A stretch of 64,000 nt of DNA from Neisseria montereyensis (GTDB lineage: Bacteria > Pseudomonadota > Gammaproteobacteria > Burkholderiales > Neisseriaceae), in NCBI RefSeq assembly GCF_024834045.1, contig NZ_JANUXW010000002.1, positions 124,001 to 188,000 on the forward strand, in the 5' to 3' direction. The notes beneath the pieces were generated by a model. The model searched no databases, had not been told where the DNA came from, and saw only the letters and a program-made list of their open reading frames with translations. Made by a program: the position numbers and the translations under genes. Of this stretch, positions 55,311-64,000 are shown in pieces. The stretch's first letter is position 1. Each line of letters starts with the position of its first letter.

Positions 55311-56462
55311 TTAGTTAGTGCCGACTTTGATTTTCTGCCATAGATTGACAGTCAGTTTTTTGGCATCGTTATCCATTTGGGGCATCAGGAAGCCGTTTTT
55401 CACATCTTCTTCATTCGGGAAGATAGAACGGGTAGCCACCAGTGCCGGATCCATTTTTTCACGCGCCGGCAGGCTGGCCGGGGCGAAGGTTACGGCATTA
55501 CCGTTTTTCGCAGCAATTTCCGGATCCAAAGTGTAGTTGATGTATTTATGTGCATTGGCTACATTTTTCGCATCGGCGGGAATCAGCCAAGATTCAATCC
55601 AGAAGCCCATGCCTTTAGGGGTTAATACATCAATGCCGACATTGTTTTTCACTTCTTCGGAACGGGCTTTGGCCATATTCAAATCGCCGCCGTTGCCGGC
55701 TGCCAGGCAAACATCACCGCGTGCTAATTCGTCGATAACGGAAGGGCTGAAGCGTTTCACATCGGGGCGGATGGCTTGCAATACTGCTGCTGCCGCATTG
55801 ATATCTTCCGTGCTTGTGCCTCTCGGATCTTTACCCAAGTAGTTCAATACAATCGGGAACATTTCGCTCGGCGTATCCCACAAGGCGATACCGCATGATT
55901 TCAGCTTGTTGGTATATTCGGGTTTGAATAATAAATCCCAACCGTTTTCAGGCAGTTCGCCGCCTAAAACTTCTTTGCCTTTGGCGGTAATCGCCAAAGT
56001 GTTAACGCCTGAGAAATAGGGTACGGCATATTCATTACCCGGATCGGCCGATTCCATCATTTTCATCATTTCAGGGTCAAGATTCTTATAATTGGGAATC
56101 AAGTCTTTATTGATTTTTTGATATGCGCCCGCTTGGATCTGGCGTGGTAGGAAAGCAATACCGGGCACGACTAAGTCGTAGCCTGATTTACCGGTTAAGA
56201 CTTTGGCTTCCAATGTTTCGTTGTTTTCATACAAATCGTATGTCAGGTTTAAATTGTTGGCTTTTTTAAAGTCTTCAACTGTGCTTTCATCCACATAGTT
56301 GGACCAGTTGTAGATATTAAGCGTGTCGGTTACGGGCAGACCGCCGGTGGCAGCAGAGGCAGAACTTGCATCTGCTTGAGGTTGGGCGGTATTTTGCTCA
56401 CTTTGTCCGCCGCAAGCTGCCAAAGATAAGGCGGCCATAACGGCTAATACTGATTTTTTCAT
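55311..56462 (-). CDS. potD: spermidine/putrescine ABC transporter substrate-binding lipoprotein
   Basis: The product (383 aa) is a PotD/PotF-type periplasmic binding protein. The signal peptide ends in the lipobox LSLAAC (Cys17), followed by a Gln/Ala/Ser-rich linker. The mature domain has LNIYNWSNYVDESTVEDF, YDLVVPG, the polyamine-pocket SGVNTLAITAK and WDTPSEMFPIVLNYLGKDP, and GFWIESWLIPADAKN. It delivers polyamines to an ABC importer. No potABC gene is adjacent, as expected for the scattered PotD paralogues of Neisseria. PotD and PotF cannot be separated from sequence alone here. Confidence 0.87.
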   Translation of the reverse strand: MKKSVLAVMAALSLAACGGQSEQNTAQPQADASSASAATGGLPVTDTLNIYNWSNYVDESTVEDFKKANNLNLTYDLYENNETLEAKVLTGKSGYDLVVPGIAFLPRQIQAGAYQKINKDLIPNYKNLDPEMMKMMESADPGNEYAVPYFSGVNTLAITAKGKEVLGGELPENGWDLLFKPEYTNKLKSCGIALWDTPSEMFPIVLNYLGKDPRGTSTEDINAAAAVLQAIRPDVKRFSPSVIDELARGDVCLAAGNGGDLNMAKARSEEVKNNVGIDVLTPKGMGFWIESWLIPADAKNVANAHKYINYTLDPEIAAKNGNAVTFAPASLPAREKMDPALVATRSIFPNEEDVKNGFLMPQMDNDAKKLTVNLWQKIKVGTN

Positions 56463-56776
56463 ACGGGTTGGTTTCCTGATGAAAGGTTAAAATAAAAAAA
56501 CCGCCACCCCATGTACACCCCGGCGGCGGTGCGCGTATTGTAATGTAATGCTTATGAAAAATCAAAATGATATCGAAGCTTATCTATCACTCCAGATAGG
56601 ATAAGGCAAACAGACAGGCCGTCTGAAAAGGGCAGCAGCAGGCACGAAGCATTTTCTTAAAAACGAAAAAGCAATGATTTGAAAAACGGATTTTAATTAA
56701 AACACTTGCGCATAATGGGGTAAGTCTTTAAAATTGAGCGTTTACGAAATTTGATTTTTATCAGGAGATATTAAAT
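56463..56776. other. gene-free region between potD-like gene and rpsT
   Basis: About 310 bp between divergent genes. It holds GGCGGTTTTTTTATT-type sequence near potD (an inverted CCGCC/GGCGG at about 56500-56527) and one lone uptake sequence near 56617. CATAAT at 56711-56716 may be the rpsT -10 box. Nothing else was recognised. Confidence 0.4.
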
Positions 56777-57040
56777 ATGGCAAATAGCGCACAAGCCCGT
56801 AAGCGTGCCCGCCAGTCGGTTAAACAACGTGCCCACAACGCCAGCCAGCGTACTGCTTTCCGTTCTGCAGTGAAAAAGGTTTTGAAAGCGGTTGAAGCAG
56901 GTGATAAAGCAGCTGCTCAAGCAGTTTATCAAGAGGCGGTAAAAGTGATTGACCGTCTTGCCGATAAAGGCGTTTATCATAAAAACAAAGCAGCCCGTCA
57001 TAAAAGCCGTTTATCTGCCAAAATCAAAGCCTTGGCTTAA
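56777..57040 (+). CDS. rpsT: 30S ribosomal protein S20
   Basis: The product (87 aa) is S20, a basic helical bundle protein of the small subunit that binds 16S rRNA. It starts with [18 protein letters not shown] and continues with the typical [18 protein letters not shown] at the end. Length is standard. CAGGAGAT precedes the ATG. It is transcribed alone with its own terminator, as in most proteobacteria. Confidence 0.97.
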   Translation: MANSAQARKRARQSVKQRAHNASQRTAFRSAVKKVLKAVEAGDKAAAQAVYQEAVKVIDRLADKGVYHKNKAARHKSRLSAKIKALA

Positions 57041-57133
57041 TTTTTGTACAGGCTGTTTGGCATCTGCCGGTTGAACAGATATCAGATATATAGATGGAAA
57101 TGTTGCCGGCTGTATGGTTAAGTGAATAGTCAG

Positions 57134-57166
57134 TGCCCCGAAGTATAGATATAATCCTTCGGGGCA
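57134..57166 (+). terminator. intrinsic terminator after rpsT
   Basis: TGCCCCGAAG (57134-57143) pairs with CTTCGGGGCA (57157-57166), followed by a T-rich stretch. Confidence 0.88.
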
Positions 57167-57356
57167 TTAATTTTATAAATAAAACAAATTGTTGGTGTTT
57201 TCATGTTATCAAAAAGTCGGCATGATACGGGGAAAGTATTTGTATTTTGCAATCATGATGTTTTCAGACGGCCGTAAACCGATTTGAAATTATAAATAGC
57301 ATATTACCGATTAAGTATTTTATGCTGAATAAATTAACATACAGCAAATGTTTTAT

Positions 57357-57371
57357 ATTATCATTATCATT
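57357..57371. promoter_or_regulatory. Fur-box-like site upstream of pldA
   Basis: ATTATCATTATCATT contains the complement of GATAATGATAAT, matching the first 12 positions of the 19-bp Fur consensus as hexamer repeats. It ends 40 bp before the pldA ATG, so it would overlap the promoter. Iron control is an inference. Confidence 0.4.
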
Positions 57372-57411
57372 GAAGTCAGATAATTTAATTTAATCAAATG
57401 GATGTTTACTC

Positions 57412-58557
57412 ATGTTAAAGCGTATTTTTATTTTCGGCGTTGCCGTAGGGGCTTCGGTACCTGCTTTTTCGGCGGATACTGCGGATGGCCAAGCTTTGCA
57501 GTGTACTTTGATAAAAGATAATTCACTGCGCTTGGCGTGTTTCGATAAAATTTATGCGGCACAGCTGCCGCCGCAAGCGCCGCCGGTTGCACCAACCCAG
57601 CCGACTAAAGCAGTGGATTTGGTGAAAACGGTTGATGAAAGTTTGGCTAATAAAAAAACCACGATTGTATTCAGTGATGAAAATAAAACGGGAGTAGAAC
57701 CTTCCGAAGCATTATTGGATGCGGCCGATGCCTATACGCCGTTGAGCCTGATGTACGATTTGGATAGAAACGATGTGCGCGGCATTTTATCGGTTCGCGA
57801 ACATAATCCTATGTATTTATTGCCGGCATGGTATAACAGCAGCCCGAACTATTATCCCGAGTCGCCAACGCGCGGTATAACGGATGCTTCGCGAGCCAGA
57901 GACCAAAAACGGCTTGAAACCAAAATGCAGATTTCTTTCAAAACCAAACTGATGGAAGATGTGTTTAAAACCCGTGCCGATGTTTGGTTTGGTTATACGC
58001 AAACGGCGCATTGGCAGCTTTGGAATCAGGGCGAACAATCCGCACCGTTCCGTAATAATGACTATACGCCCGAAGTATTTATTACCCAACCGGTGAAAGC
58101 CAACTTACCGGGCGGCGGTAAGCTGCGCGTGTTGGGCTTGGGTTTGGTGCATCAATCCAACGGACAAAGCCGTCCGTTATCCCGTTCTTGGAACCGGATT
58201 TACGGTATGGCCGGTATGGAGTGGGGTAAATTAACGGTGATTCCGCGCGTTTGGGTGCGCGCTTTCGACCAAAAAGGTGAGAAAGACGACAACCCCGATT
58301 TAATGGACTATATGGGTTATGGCGATTTAAAAGTACAATACCGATTTGATGATAAACAAACCATTGCCGCTACCATGCGCTATAACCCGAGAACAGGTAA
58401 GGGCGGTATTCAGGCCGGTTATACGTTCCCGTTGAAAGGCAAGCTGAAAGGTTATATTCAAGGGGTGCACGGCTATGGCGAAAGTTTGCTCGATTATAAC
58501 CACAAACACAACAGCATCGGTTTCGGTGTAATGTTGAACGATTGGGACGGATTTTAA
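57412..58557 (+). CDS. pldA: outer membrane phospholipase A1
   Basis: The product (381 aa) is OMPLA, a 12-strand outer membrane barrel that hydrolyses phospholipids as a Ca2+-dependent dimer. A signal peptide ends AFSA. An N-terminal segment (about 25-100) with the RLACFDKIYA motif precedes the barrel. The catalytic His and Ser are in LGLVHQSNGQSRPLSRSWNR (about 243-262), and the Asn lies downstream. The C-terminal strand ends in WDGF with the terminal Phe. Neisserial PldA proteins are known to be this long. It is transcribed alone after rpsT and may be iron regulated through the upstream site. Confidence 0.94.
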   Translation: MLKRIFIFGVAVGASVPAFSADTADGQALQCTLIKDNSLRLACFDKIYAAQLPPQAPPVAPTQPTKAVDLVKTVDESLANKKTTIVFSDENKTGVEPSEALLDAADAYTPLSLMYDLDRNDVRGILSVREHNPMYLLPAWYNSSPNYYPESPTRGITDASRARDQKRLETKMQISFKTKLMEDVFKTRADVWFGYTQTAHWQLWNQGEQSAPFRNNDYTPEVFITQPVKANLPGGGKLRVLGLGLVHQSNGQSRPLSRSWNRIYGMAGMEWGKLTVIPRVWVRAFDQKGEKDDNPDLMDYMGYGDLKVQYRFDDKQTIAATMRYNPRTGKGGIQAGYTFPLKGKLKGYIQGVHGYGESLLDYNHKHNSIGFGVMLNDWDGF

Positions 58558-58582
58558 TAAGAGTTGACTATTTTAGAGTATC

Positions 58583-58627
58583 AGGCCGTTTTAAATGGTT
58601 GCGGATATTATTCGGACGGCCGTTTTT
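58583..58627 (+). terminator. possible terminator after pldA
   Basis: GGCCGT and ACGGCC arms (near 58584 and 58615) enclose a long loop and are followed by GTTTTT. The arms are degenerate relatives of the uptake sequence, and the structure is weak. Confidence 0.4.
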
Positions 58628-58713
58628 AACAGCGTGATACTCGTCTATTGTGACCTGAACAAGTATAATGTCGCATTTGGGCAACTTTGCCCTCATGAAA
58701 GGAACACACATAT

Positions 58714-59400
58714 ATGGCCAGCGAACCGGTTGAAAGCGGCGGCATAGCCAAAGCATTAAGAAAATACCTGATTACAGGCGTTTTGGTGTGGCTGCCGATA
58801 GTGGTCACGCTATGGGTGGTGACGTATATTATTTCCGCTTCAGACCAACTGCTCAATCTTTTGCCGACACGTTGGCAGCCAAAGCATTTGTTAGGTTTCA
58901 ATATTCCCGGGTTGGGGGTGATTGTGACCGCAATAGCCTTATTTATTACAGGGCTTTTGGGTGCCAATATGATTGGCAAGCGCATGATCAGCTTTTGGGA
59001 TAATCTGCTCGGTCATATTCCTTTTGTTAAATCGATTTATTCCAGTGTAAAAAAAGTATCCGAATCATTATTATCGGACAACAGCCGTTCTTTTAAAACG
59101 CCGGTTTTAGTACCGTTTCCCCAGCCGGGCATCTGGACAATCGCGTTTGTTTCCGGTTCGATACCTAATTCTGTTGTGCATAGTTTGGGTGATGAAGAAT
59201 ACATACCGGTTTATGTGCCGACCACGCCCAACCCAACCGGCGGTTATTATGTGATGGTGAAAAAAAGCGACGTGCACGAATTGAATATGAGTGTGGACGA
59301 TGCTTTAAAATATGTGATTTCGTTGGGCATGGTATTGCCGGATGAATTCGGAGTCAGCCAACTGCCTCCCTATAGCATGCTGCCGGACAAAACACAATAA
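58714..59400 (+). CDS. DUF502 family membrane protein
   Basis: The product (228 aa) belongs to DUF502. It has two membrane segments (about 17-40, LITGVLVWLPIVVTLWVVTYI, and about 66-90, LGVIVTAIALFITGLLGANMIG) followed by a soluble domain with the family motifs HIPFVKSIYSSVKKVSESL, TPVLVPFPQPGIWTIAFVSG, VYVPTTPNPTGGYYVMV and MSVDDALKYVISLGMV. These proteins are widespread in bacteria and often lie next to aspS, as here, but their function is not established. It precedes aspS by about 130 bp on the same strand. Confidence 0.88.
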   Translation: MASEPVESGGIAKALRKYLITGVLVWLPIVVTLWVVTYIISASDQLLNLLPTRWQPKHLLGFNIPGLGVIVTAIALFITGLLGANMIGKRMISFWDNLLGHIPFVKSIYSSVKKVSESLLSDNSRSFKTPVLVPFPQPGIWTIAFVSGSIPNSVVHSLGDEEYIPVYVPTTPNPTGGYYVMVKKSDVHELNMSVDDALKYVISLGMVLPDEFGVSQLPPYSMLPDKTQ

Positions 59401-59533
59401 GCAATAAGTAATAAATGAAATAATACAGTATTTCAGACGGCCTGCGCTTGATTAAGCAGCAGGCAGTTGTTATCTAATCAATCAGTTAAATTGAATATAA
59501 TTGAAAATAAACGAAACAAATAAGGTGGATTTT

Positions 59534-61339
59534 ATGCGTACCAACTATTGCGGCTTAATCAGCGAACAATATTTAGACCAAACTGTTACGGTGAAAGGCT
59601 GGGTGCATCGCCGCCGCGACCACGGCGGTGTGATTTTTATCGACTTGCGCGATCGCGAGGGCGTGGTTCAAGTGGTGATTGATCCGGATACTCCCGAAGC
59701 TTTCCAAACCGCCGATTCCGCCCGTAACGAATACGTTTTGAGCATTACCGGCAAAGTACGCCACCGCCCCGAAGGCACGGCGAACGATAAAATGATTTCC
59801 GGCAAAATTGAAATTTTAGCCAAAGAAATCGAAATCTTGAATGCCGCCGCAACGCCGCCGTTCCAAATCGACGATGAAAATATCAGCGAAAACGTACGCC
59901 TAACCAACCGCGTTATCGACTTGCGCCGTCCGCAAATGCAGAATAATTTGAAATTGCGTTATAAAGTGGCGATGGGCGTGCGCCGTTATTTGGACGAACA
60001 AGGTTTTATCGACATTGAAACCCCGATGCTGACCCGTTCTACCCCCGAAGGCGCGCGCGATTATCTGGTGCCCAGCCGCGTGCATCCGGGCGAGTTTTTC
60101 GCCTTGCCGCAGTCGCCGCAATTGTTCAAACAATTATTGATGGTGGCCGGTTTCGACCGCTACTATCAAATCACCAAATGCTTTCGCGATGAAGACTTGC
60201 GCGCCGACCGTCAGCCCGAATTTACCCAAATCGACTTGGAAACTTCGTTTTTAGATGAAAACGAAATTATGGATATCACCGAGGGCATGGCCAAACAGGT
60301 GTTTAAAGAGACCTTAAACGTAGAGCTTGGCGACTTCCCGCGAATGACTTTTGCCGATGCCATGTTCTACTACGGTTCGGATAAACCCGATATGCGCGTA
60401 TCGTTGCAATTCACCGAGCTGACCGAATTAATGAAAACGGAAGAATTCAAAGTATTCCGTGGTGCAGCCGATATGAAAGGCGGCCGTGTGGTAGCCTTGC
60501 GCGTGCCCAACGGTGCCAAACTAAGCCGTAAAGACATCGACGAATACACCAAATTTGTCGGCATCTACGGCGCCAAAGGCTTGGCCTACATCAAAGTGAA
60601 CGATGTAAACAATATCAGCAACAGCGAAGATAGCGGCTTGCAATCACCGATTGTGAAATTCTTGTCTGAAACCGCCTTGAAAGAAATTATTGCCAAAACC
60701 GGCGCGCAAAACGGCGATATTATTTTCTTCGGTGCCGATAAAGCCAAAGTGGTGAACGAAGCGATTGGCGCTTTGCGAATTAAAATCGGCCATGAACACG
60801 GCGCGGAAAACGGCTATTTTGTTGACGAGTGGAAACCCTTGTGGGTGGTTGATTTCCCGATGTTTGAATACGACGAGGAAAATAACCGCTATGCCGCCAT
60901 GCACCATCCGTTTACTTCACCGAAACCCGGCCATGAAGATTTAATGGAATCCGATCCGGAAAACTGCTTGGCACGCGCTTACGATATGGTGCTCAACGGT
61001 TGGGAAATCGGCGGCGGCTCTATCCGTATCCACCGTGCCGATATTCAGGAAAAAGTATTCGCCGCCCTGAAAATCACACCGGAAGAGCAACAAAACAAAT
61101 TCGGCTTCCTGCTGGATAACCTGAAATTCGGCGCGCCCCCGCATGGTGGTTTGGCATTCGGCTTAGACCGCTTGGTTACCCTAATGGCCGGTGCGGAATC
61201 TATCCGCGATGTGATTGCATTCCCGAAAACACAACGGGCACAATGCTTGCTCACCAACGCACCTAATGCGGTGGACGACAAACAATTGCGCGAATTAGGC
61301 TTGCGTTTGCGTGTGAAAGCTGAAAACAAAGAAGCTTAA
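59534..61339 (+). CDS. aspS: aspartyl-tRNA synthetase
   Basis: The product (601 aa) is a bacterial-type class IIb AspRS. It has an N-terminal OB-fold anticodon domain ([26 protein letters not shown]), the class II motif 2 ([19 protein letters not shown]), the bacterial GAD insertion (about 290-430) and motif 3 ([15 protein letters not shown]). ATG 59534 is selected because AAGGTGG lies upstream; earlier in-frame starts would add 11 residues not found in the family. Whether it is discriminating or also makes Asp-tRNA(Asn) cannot be decided without gatCAB information. Confidence 0.96.
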   Translation: MRTNYCGLISEQYLDQTVTVKGWVHRRRDHGGVIFIDLRDREGVVQVVIDPDTPEAFQTADSARNEYVLSITGKVRHRPEGTANDKMISGKIEILAKEIEILNAAATPPFQIDDENISENVRLTNRVIDLRRPQMQNNLKLRYKVAMGVRRYLDEQGFIDIETPMLTRSTPEGARDYLVPSRVHPGEFFALPQSPQLFKQLLMVAGFDRYYQITKCFRDEDLRADRQPEFTQIDLETSFLDENEIMDITEGMAKQVFKETLNVELGDFPRMTFADAMFYYGSDKPDMRVSLQFTELTELMKTEEFKVFRGAADMKGGRVVALRVPNGAKLSRKDIDEYTKFVGIYGAKGLAYIKVNDVNNISNSEDSGLQSPIVKFLSETALKEIIAKTGAQNGDIIFFGADKAKVVNEAIGALRIKIGHEHGAENGYFVDEWKPLWVVDFPMFEYDEENNRYAAMHHPFTSPKPGHEDLMESDPENCLARAYDMVLNGWEIGGGSIRIHRADIQEKVFAALKITPEEQQNKFGFLLDNLKFGAPPHGGLAFGLDRLVTLMAGAESIRDVIAFPKTQRAQCLLTNAPNAVDDKQLRELGLRLRVKAENKEA

Positions 61340-61360
61340 TCATATTGCTTTTGAGTTATA

Positions 61361-61396
61361 AAAGGCCGTCTGAAATATTTTTCAGACGGCTTTTTT
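61361..61396 (+). terminator. DUS terminator after aspS
   Basis: GCCGTCTGAAA and TTTCAGACGGC around a short AT loop are followed by six T. Confidence 0.88.
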
Positions 61397-61511
61397 GTAG
61401 GGCTATTTATCCGGCACTCAAACCATACAAAAAATAGGGCATGGGGTAGGGCGATGCCGGATAGGCTATAAAAGCAAGGATATGAACCCTCATATTATTC
61501 ACTTAAGCGGC

Positions 61512-62690
61512 TTAAAAACTGTCACCCGGTATGCGGACGTAGCCTTCCATAATCACGCGCGCGCTGCGGCTCATAATGGCTTTGGTGGCCGTCCATTTGC
61601 CGTTTTGCTGTTCGGCGGCCGCACCGACGCGTAATGTGCCGGAAGGGTGGCCGAAGCGTATTTCGCTGCGTTCGCCGCCGCCTGCGGCCAGATTCACCAA
61701 AGTGCCGGGGATGGCGGCGGCAGTGGCAATGGCAACGGAAGCGGTACCCATCATGGCATGATGCAATTTTCCCATGCTCATAGCGCGTACCAACAGATCA
61801 ATATCTGCCGCGCGTACGGCTTTGCCGCTTGAGGCGGTATAGTCTTTCGGCTCGGCAACCCAAGCGATTTTGGGGGTGTGTTGGCGGGTGGCCGCTTCGG
61901 CAGGGTCGCTAATCAGGCCCATTTTTAATGCGCCGTAGGTGCGGATGGTTTCCAGCTTTTCCAAAGCGGCGGCATCATTATTGATATCATCCTGCAATTC
62001 CGTGCCGGTATAGCCGATATCGGCGGCGCGGACAAAAATAGTGGGAATGCCCGAATTAATCATGGTCGCTTTCAGACGGCCTATACCCGGCACATCCAAT
62101 TCATCTACAATCTGCCCGGTGGGGAACATATCGCCCTCGCCGTCGGCCGGATCTAAAAACTCAATTTTGATTTCGGCAGCGGGAAAGGTGACACCGTCTA
62201 GCTCGAAATCTCCGGTTTCCTGAACTTGGCCGTTGGTGATGGGAATATGGGCGATAATGGTTTTGCTGATGTTTTTCTGCCAGATACGCACCGTACAAAC
62301 ACCGTTTTCAGGAATCTTGGCCGCATCAACCAAACCGTTTTCAATCGCAAACGCGCCAACGGCGGCGGTAAGGTTGCCGCAATTGCCGCTCCAATCGACA
62401 AATGGCTTATCAATAGACACTTGGCCGAATAGATAATCGACATCATGATCCGGCCGCGTGCTTTTATCTAAGATAACCGCCTTGCTGGTGGAAGAGCTGG
62501 CATTACCCAAACCATCAATTTGTTTACCGTAAGGATCGGGGCTGCCCAATACGCGCAATAAAATTTTATCGCGCGCCTCGCCCGGTTGTTGCGCCGCTTC
62601 GGGCAAATCGCCTAGTTTGAAGAAAACGCCTTTAGACGTACCGCCACGGTAGTAGATCGCAGCGATTTTAATTTGCGGGGGGTAGTTCAT
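61512..62690 (-). CDS. prpF: 2-methylaconitate cis-trans isomerase (PrpF)
   Basis: The product (392 aa) is PrpF, a diaminopimelate-epimerase-fold isomerase that works with AcnD in the 2-methylcitrate cycle for propionate use. It has AAIYYRGGTSKGVFF at the start, GNASSSTSKAVI, the active-site WSGNCGNLTAAVGAF and PTIFVRAADIG, and the C-terminal GHPSGTLRVGA. No prpB, prpC or acnD gene is in the window, so it stands apart from the rest of its pathway here. An internal uptake sequence lies near 62071. Confidence 0.92.
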   Translation of the reverse strand: MNYPPQIKIAAIYYRGGTSKGVFFKLGDLPEAAQQPGEARDKILLRVLGSPDPYGKQIDGLGNASSSTSKAVILDKSTRPDHDVDYLFGQVSIDKPFVDWSGNCGNLTAAVGAFAIENGLVDAAKIPENGVCTVRIWQKNISKTIIAHIPITNGQVQETGDFELDGVTFPAAEIKIEFLDPADGEGDMFPTGQIVDELDVPGIGRLKATMINSGIPTIFVRAADIGYTGTELQDDINNDAAALEKLETIRTYGALKMGLISDPAEAATRQHTPKIAWVAEPKDYTASSGKAVRAADIDLLVRAMSMGKLHHAMMGTASVAIATAAAIPGTLVNLAAGGGERSEIRFGHPSGTLRVGAAAEQQNGKWTATKAIMSRSARVIMEGYVRIPGDSF

Positions 62691-62778
62691 GGAAAGTTCT
62701 CCTTTGTATTTTATTTTGAATAGGGATGAAAAATATGCTTTTTATTATAAGGTATCCGACCATATATACCATACCGTT

Positions 62779-62825
62779 AGGCCGTCTGAAACAGATTCCG
62801 GCGTAATTTCTCTTTCAGACGGCCT
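62779..62825. terminator. DUS inverted repeat upstream of prpF
   Basis: AGGCCGTCTGAAA (62779-62791) pairs with TTTCAGACGGCCT (62813-62825) around a 21-nt loop. It lies between the divergent prpF and membrane protein genes, so it has no upstream gene to terminate. Confidence 0.5.
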
Positions 62826-62926
62826 CAGCCGGATAAAATGATTTATCTAGCTGCAAAGCCGTATAAGCAGCCGTTTTTAGGCTACAATGCGCATTCTATC
62901 TTCACTCTATATAGAACGACCTGATT

Positions 62927-63487
62927 ATGCTGTATCAACTTTTGCGGGATATGTTGGATTTACTGCGCCTACGCTATAAAGCCCCGACCGAATACCGTTA
63001 CACCCTAATTGTTTATATCGCCGTATTACTGCTGCTCGGTTTTGTTAACGCCGCCTCTATGGCGCCCATTTTCGGGCAAAGCACTGCCGCCGTTGTTTTT
63101 GCCGTTTTGCTGACCGTATTAAAATACCTGATACTCACCCGCGCTATGGGCGGCATCTTGCATTACTACGGTGCTCCCAAAATCTCATGGCGGGGTTTTA
63201 TACTGGCAACGGAAGCCCTCACCGCACCGCTGCTGATTCTGTTTTATATCCCCGCACTGGCAACAGCCGGCCTGTTTTGGCAGATATGGGTATTCTGGGT
63301 ACAAGTGATCGGCCTGATAAAACTCAGCGGCAGAACCGGCTGGCAGACATTGATTGGTTATTTTGTCTATTTTATCGGCACAATCTTGGTCGGCGGATTG
63401 CTGATGGGCGCATTTGTCGGCGCCGGTTTCTTTGATTTGGATACCATTTCTCAGCAGGCGCAAACGATTTTGGAAGCTAATCCTTGA
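62927..63487 (+). CDS. integral membrane protein of unknown function (possibly Yip1-like)
   Basis: The product (186 aa) has a short cytoplasmic start (LRDMLDLLRLRYKAPTEYRYT) and about five hydrophobic helices (around 28-42, 53-72, 88-104, 112-130 and 138-160). No catalytic or binding motif is visible. The size and layout are like small Yip1-domain membrane proteins, but I cannot confirm that. It stands alone with an uptake-sequence terminator. Function unknown. Confidence 0.7.
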   Translation: MLYQLLRDMLDLLRLRYKAPTEYRYTLIVYIAVLLLLGFVNAASMAPIFGQSTAAVVFAVLLTVLKYLILTRAMGGILHYYGAPKISWRGFILATEALTAPLLILFYIPALATAGLFWQIWVFWVQVIGLIKLSGRTGWQTLIGYFVYFIGTILVGGLLMGAFVGAGFFDLDTISQQAQTILEANP

Positions 63488-63509
63488 TTTAGTATTGGGA
63501 TAATGGCAG

Positions 63510-63540
63510 AGGCCGTCTGAAAGGGTTTCAGACGGCCTTT
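63510..63540. terminator. DUS terminator between convergent genes
   Basis: AGGCCGTCTGAAA (63510-63522) and TTTCAGACGGCCT (63526-63538) form a tight hairpin. Confidence 0.85.
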
Positions 63541-63584
63541 GTTATTGTATATCCTAGTATAAAAATATATTGTATATGAAGTAC

Positions 63585-64000
63585 CTACAAATTAATTTTA
63601 TCGCTTTGCCATTCATTTTTAATATCTTGACAAGTAAAAGATTTTACCAGTGTATAGGCCTTTAATGAGGTATCCCCACCTTTCTGCTTCATCATTTCAA
63701 ATGAGATAGGGTCATTGATTTCAATAGCAAACATCAATGGTGTGTAGCCCTGCATATATGAAATATTATGGGGGTGGTTAGGATCTGCACCAGCTTCCAG
63801 TAAAATTTTAACAATTTCGTGTAATTCCTCTATTGATGTCTGCTCTTTTAAGCGATTTAAAGTGTATTGATCACTTAGTTCTTCAATAGTATTCCATAAC
63901 GCAAAAGAGTTATTATGTTTCGGTATTTGAATTTTTGTATTATCAAAAGGTTTAAAAATGGTACTGAGTCCGTGGCTGGAGGCATAAAGTCTTCTAAAAA
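63585..64000 (-). CDS. ankyrin-repeat protein, N-terminal part outside window
   Basis: The frame is open from the right window edge to the stop at 63585-63587, giving 138 visible C-terminal residues. An ankyrin repeat is evident: ELHEIVKILLEAGADPNHP is the second helix and hairpin of one repeat, and GYTPLMFAIEINDPISFEMM is the start of the next. The rest is less regular and ends in DIKNEWQSDKINL. Ankyrin proteins mediate protein contacts; in accessory neisserial regions they are sometimes immunity or effector-linked. The start and full domain plan lie outside the window. Confidence 0.8.
   Translation of the reverse strand, partial: FRRLYASSHGLSTIFKPFDNTKIQIPKHNNSFALWNTIEELSDQYTLNRLKEQTSIEELHEIVKILLEAGADPNHPHNISYMQGYTPLMFAIEINDPISFEMMKQKGGDTSLKAYTLVKSFTCQDIKNEWQSDKINL

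Larger units (their letters stand above)
57041..57411. other. intergenic region between rpsT and pldA
   Basis: About 370 bp. It contains the rpsT terminator, a lone uptake sequence near 57261, and the Fur-box-like site upstream of pldA. No gene or RNA was recognised. Confidence 0.5.

Overview
The window is chromosomal DNA of a Neisseria-type betaproteobacterium. Dozens of copies of the DNA uptake sequence GCCGTCTGAA occur from about 9.9 kb to the right end. Most are in the extended form AGGCCGTCTGAA (the AG dialect of commensal Neisseria species), and many are paired as inverted repeats that serve as transcription terminators. Gene content is also neisserial: ComEC, PldA, TamAB, the ilvB-ilvH-monooxygenase-ilvC cluster, rpsT and aspS.

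Layout. 1-300: start of a DUF218 membrane protein cut by the window edge. 1183-8976: a catabolic block with gentisate 1,2-dioxygenase, maleylpyruvate isomerase, fumarylpyruvate hydrolase, a convergent IclR regulator and a three-gene TRAP transporter. It is flanked and split by long AT-rich gene-free stretches and contains no uptake sequence, which suggests acquisition by transfer. 9333-17884: pncC, a methyltransferase, an MliC-like lipoprotein, ferritin, comEC, an aldehyde dehydrogenase and a double-domain glycosyltransferase. 18114-26275: purK, a coiled-coil protein with a 21-bp tandem repeat, trpE, an EEP-family nuclease or phosphatase, and the branched-chain amino acid cluster. 26809-35180: a periplasmic protein of unknown function, sstT, tamA and tamB. 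35377-35485 (minus): a candidate small regulatory RNA with two C-rich hairpin loops. 35585-40420: an inositol monophosphatase family gene, rsmE, lrp, dadA and alr. 40540-43063: a repeat-rich accessory region with three tandem paralogous small acidic proteins, then three roughly 310-bp units carrying REP/BIME-like elements. 43092-50803: dapE, lpxH, gcvP, a DUF294 signalling protein and a DEDDh exonuclease. 50873-54910: four paralogous small exported proteins of unknown function, each with its own terminator and a shared promoter containing a palindrome at fixed spacing, interrupted by an aldo/keto reductase and a beta-propeller protein. 55311-63487: potD/potF-like lipoprotein, rpsT, pldA with a Fur-box-like site, a DUF502 protein, aspS, prpF and a membrane protein. 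The right edge cuts an ankyrin-repeat gene.

Most likely new biology: (1) the four-member exported small-protein family and its shared promoter module; (2) the candidate sRNA between tamB and the inositol phosphatase gene; (3) the REP/BIME array with 5'-GTAG feet; (4) the triplicated small acidic protein cassette; (5) the DUS-free gentisate/TRAP island. No tRNA, rRNA, CRISPR array, transposase or prophage gene was seen.
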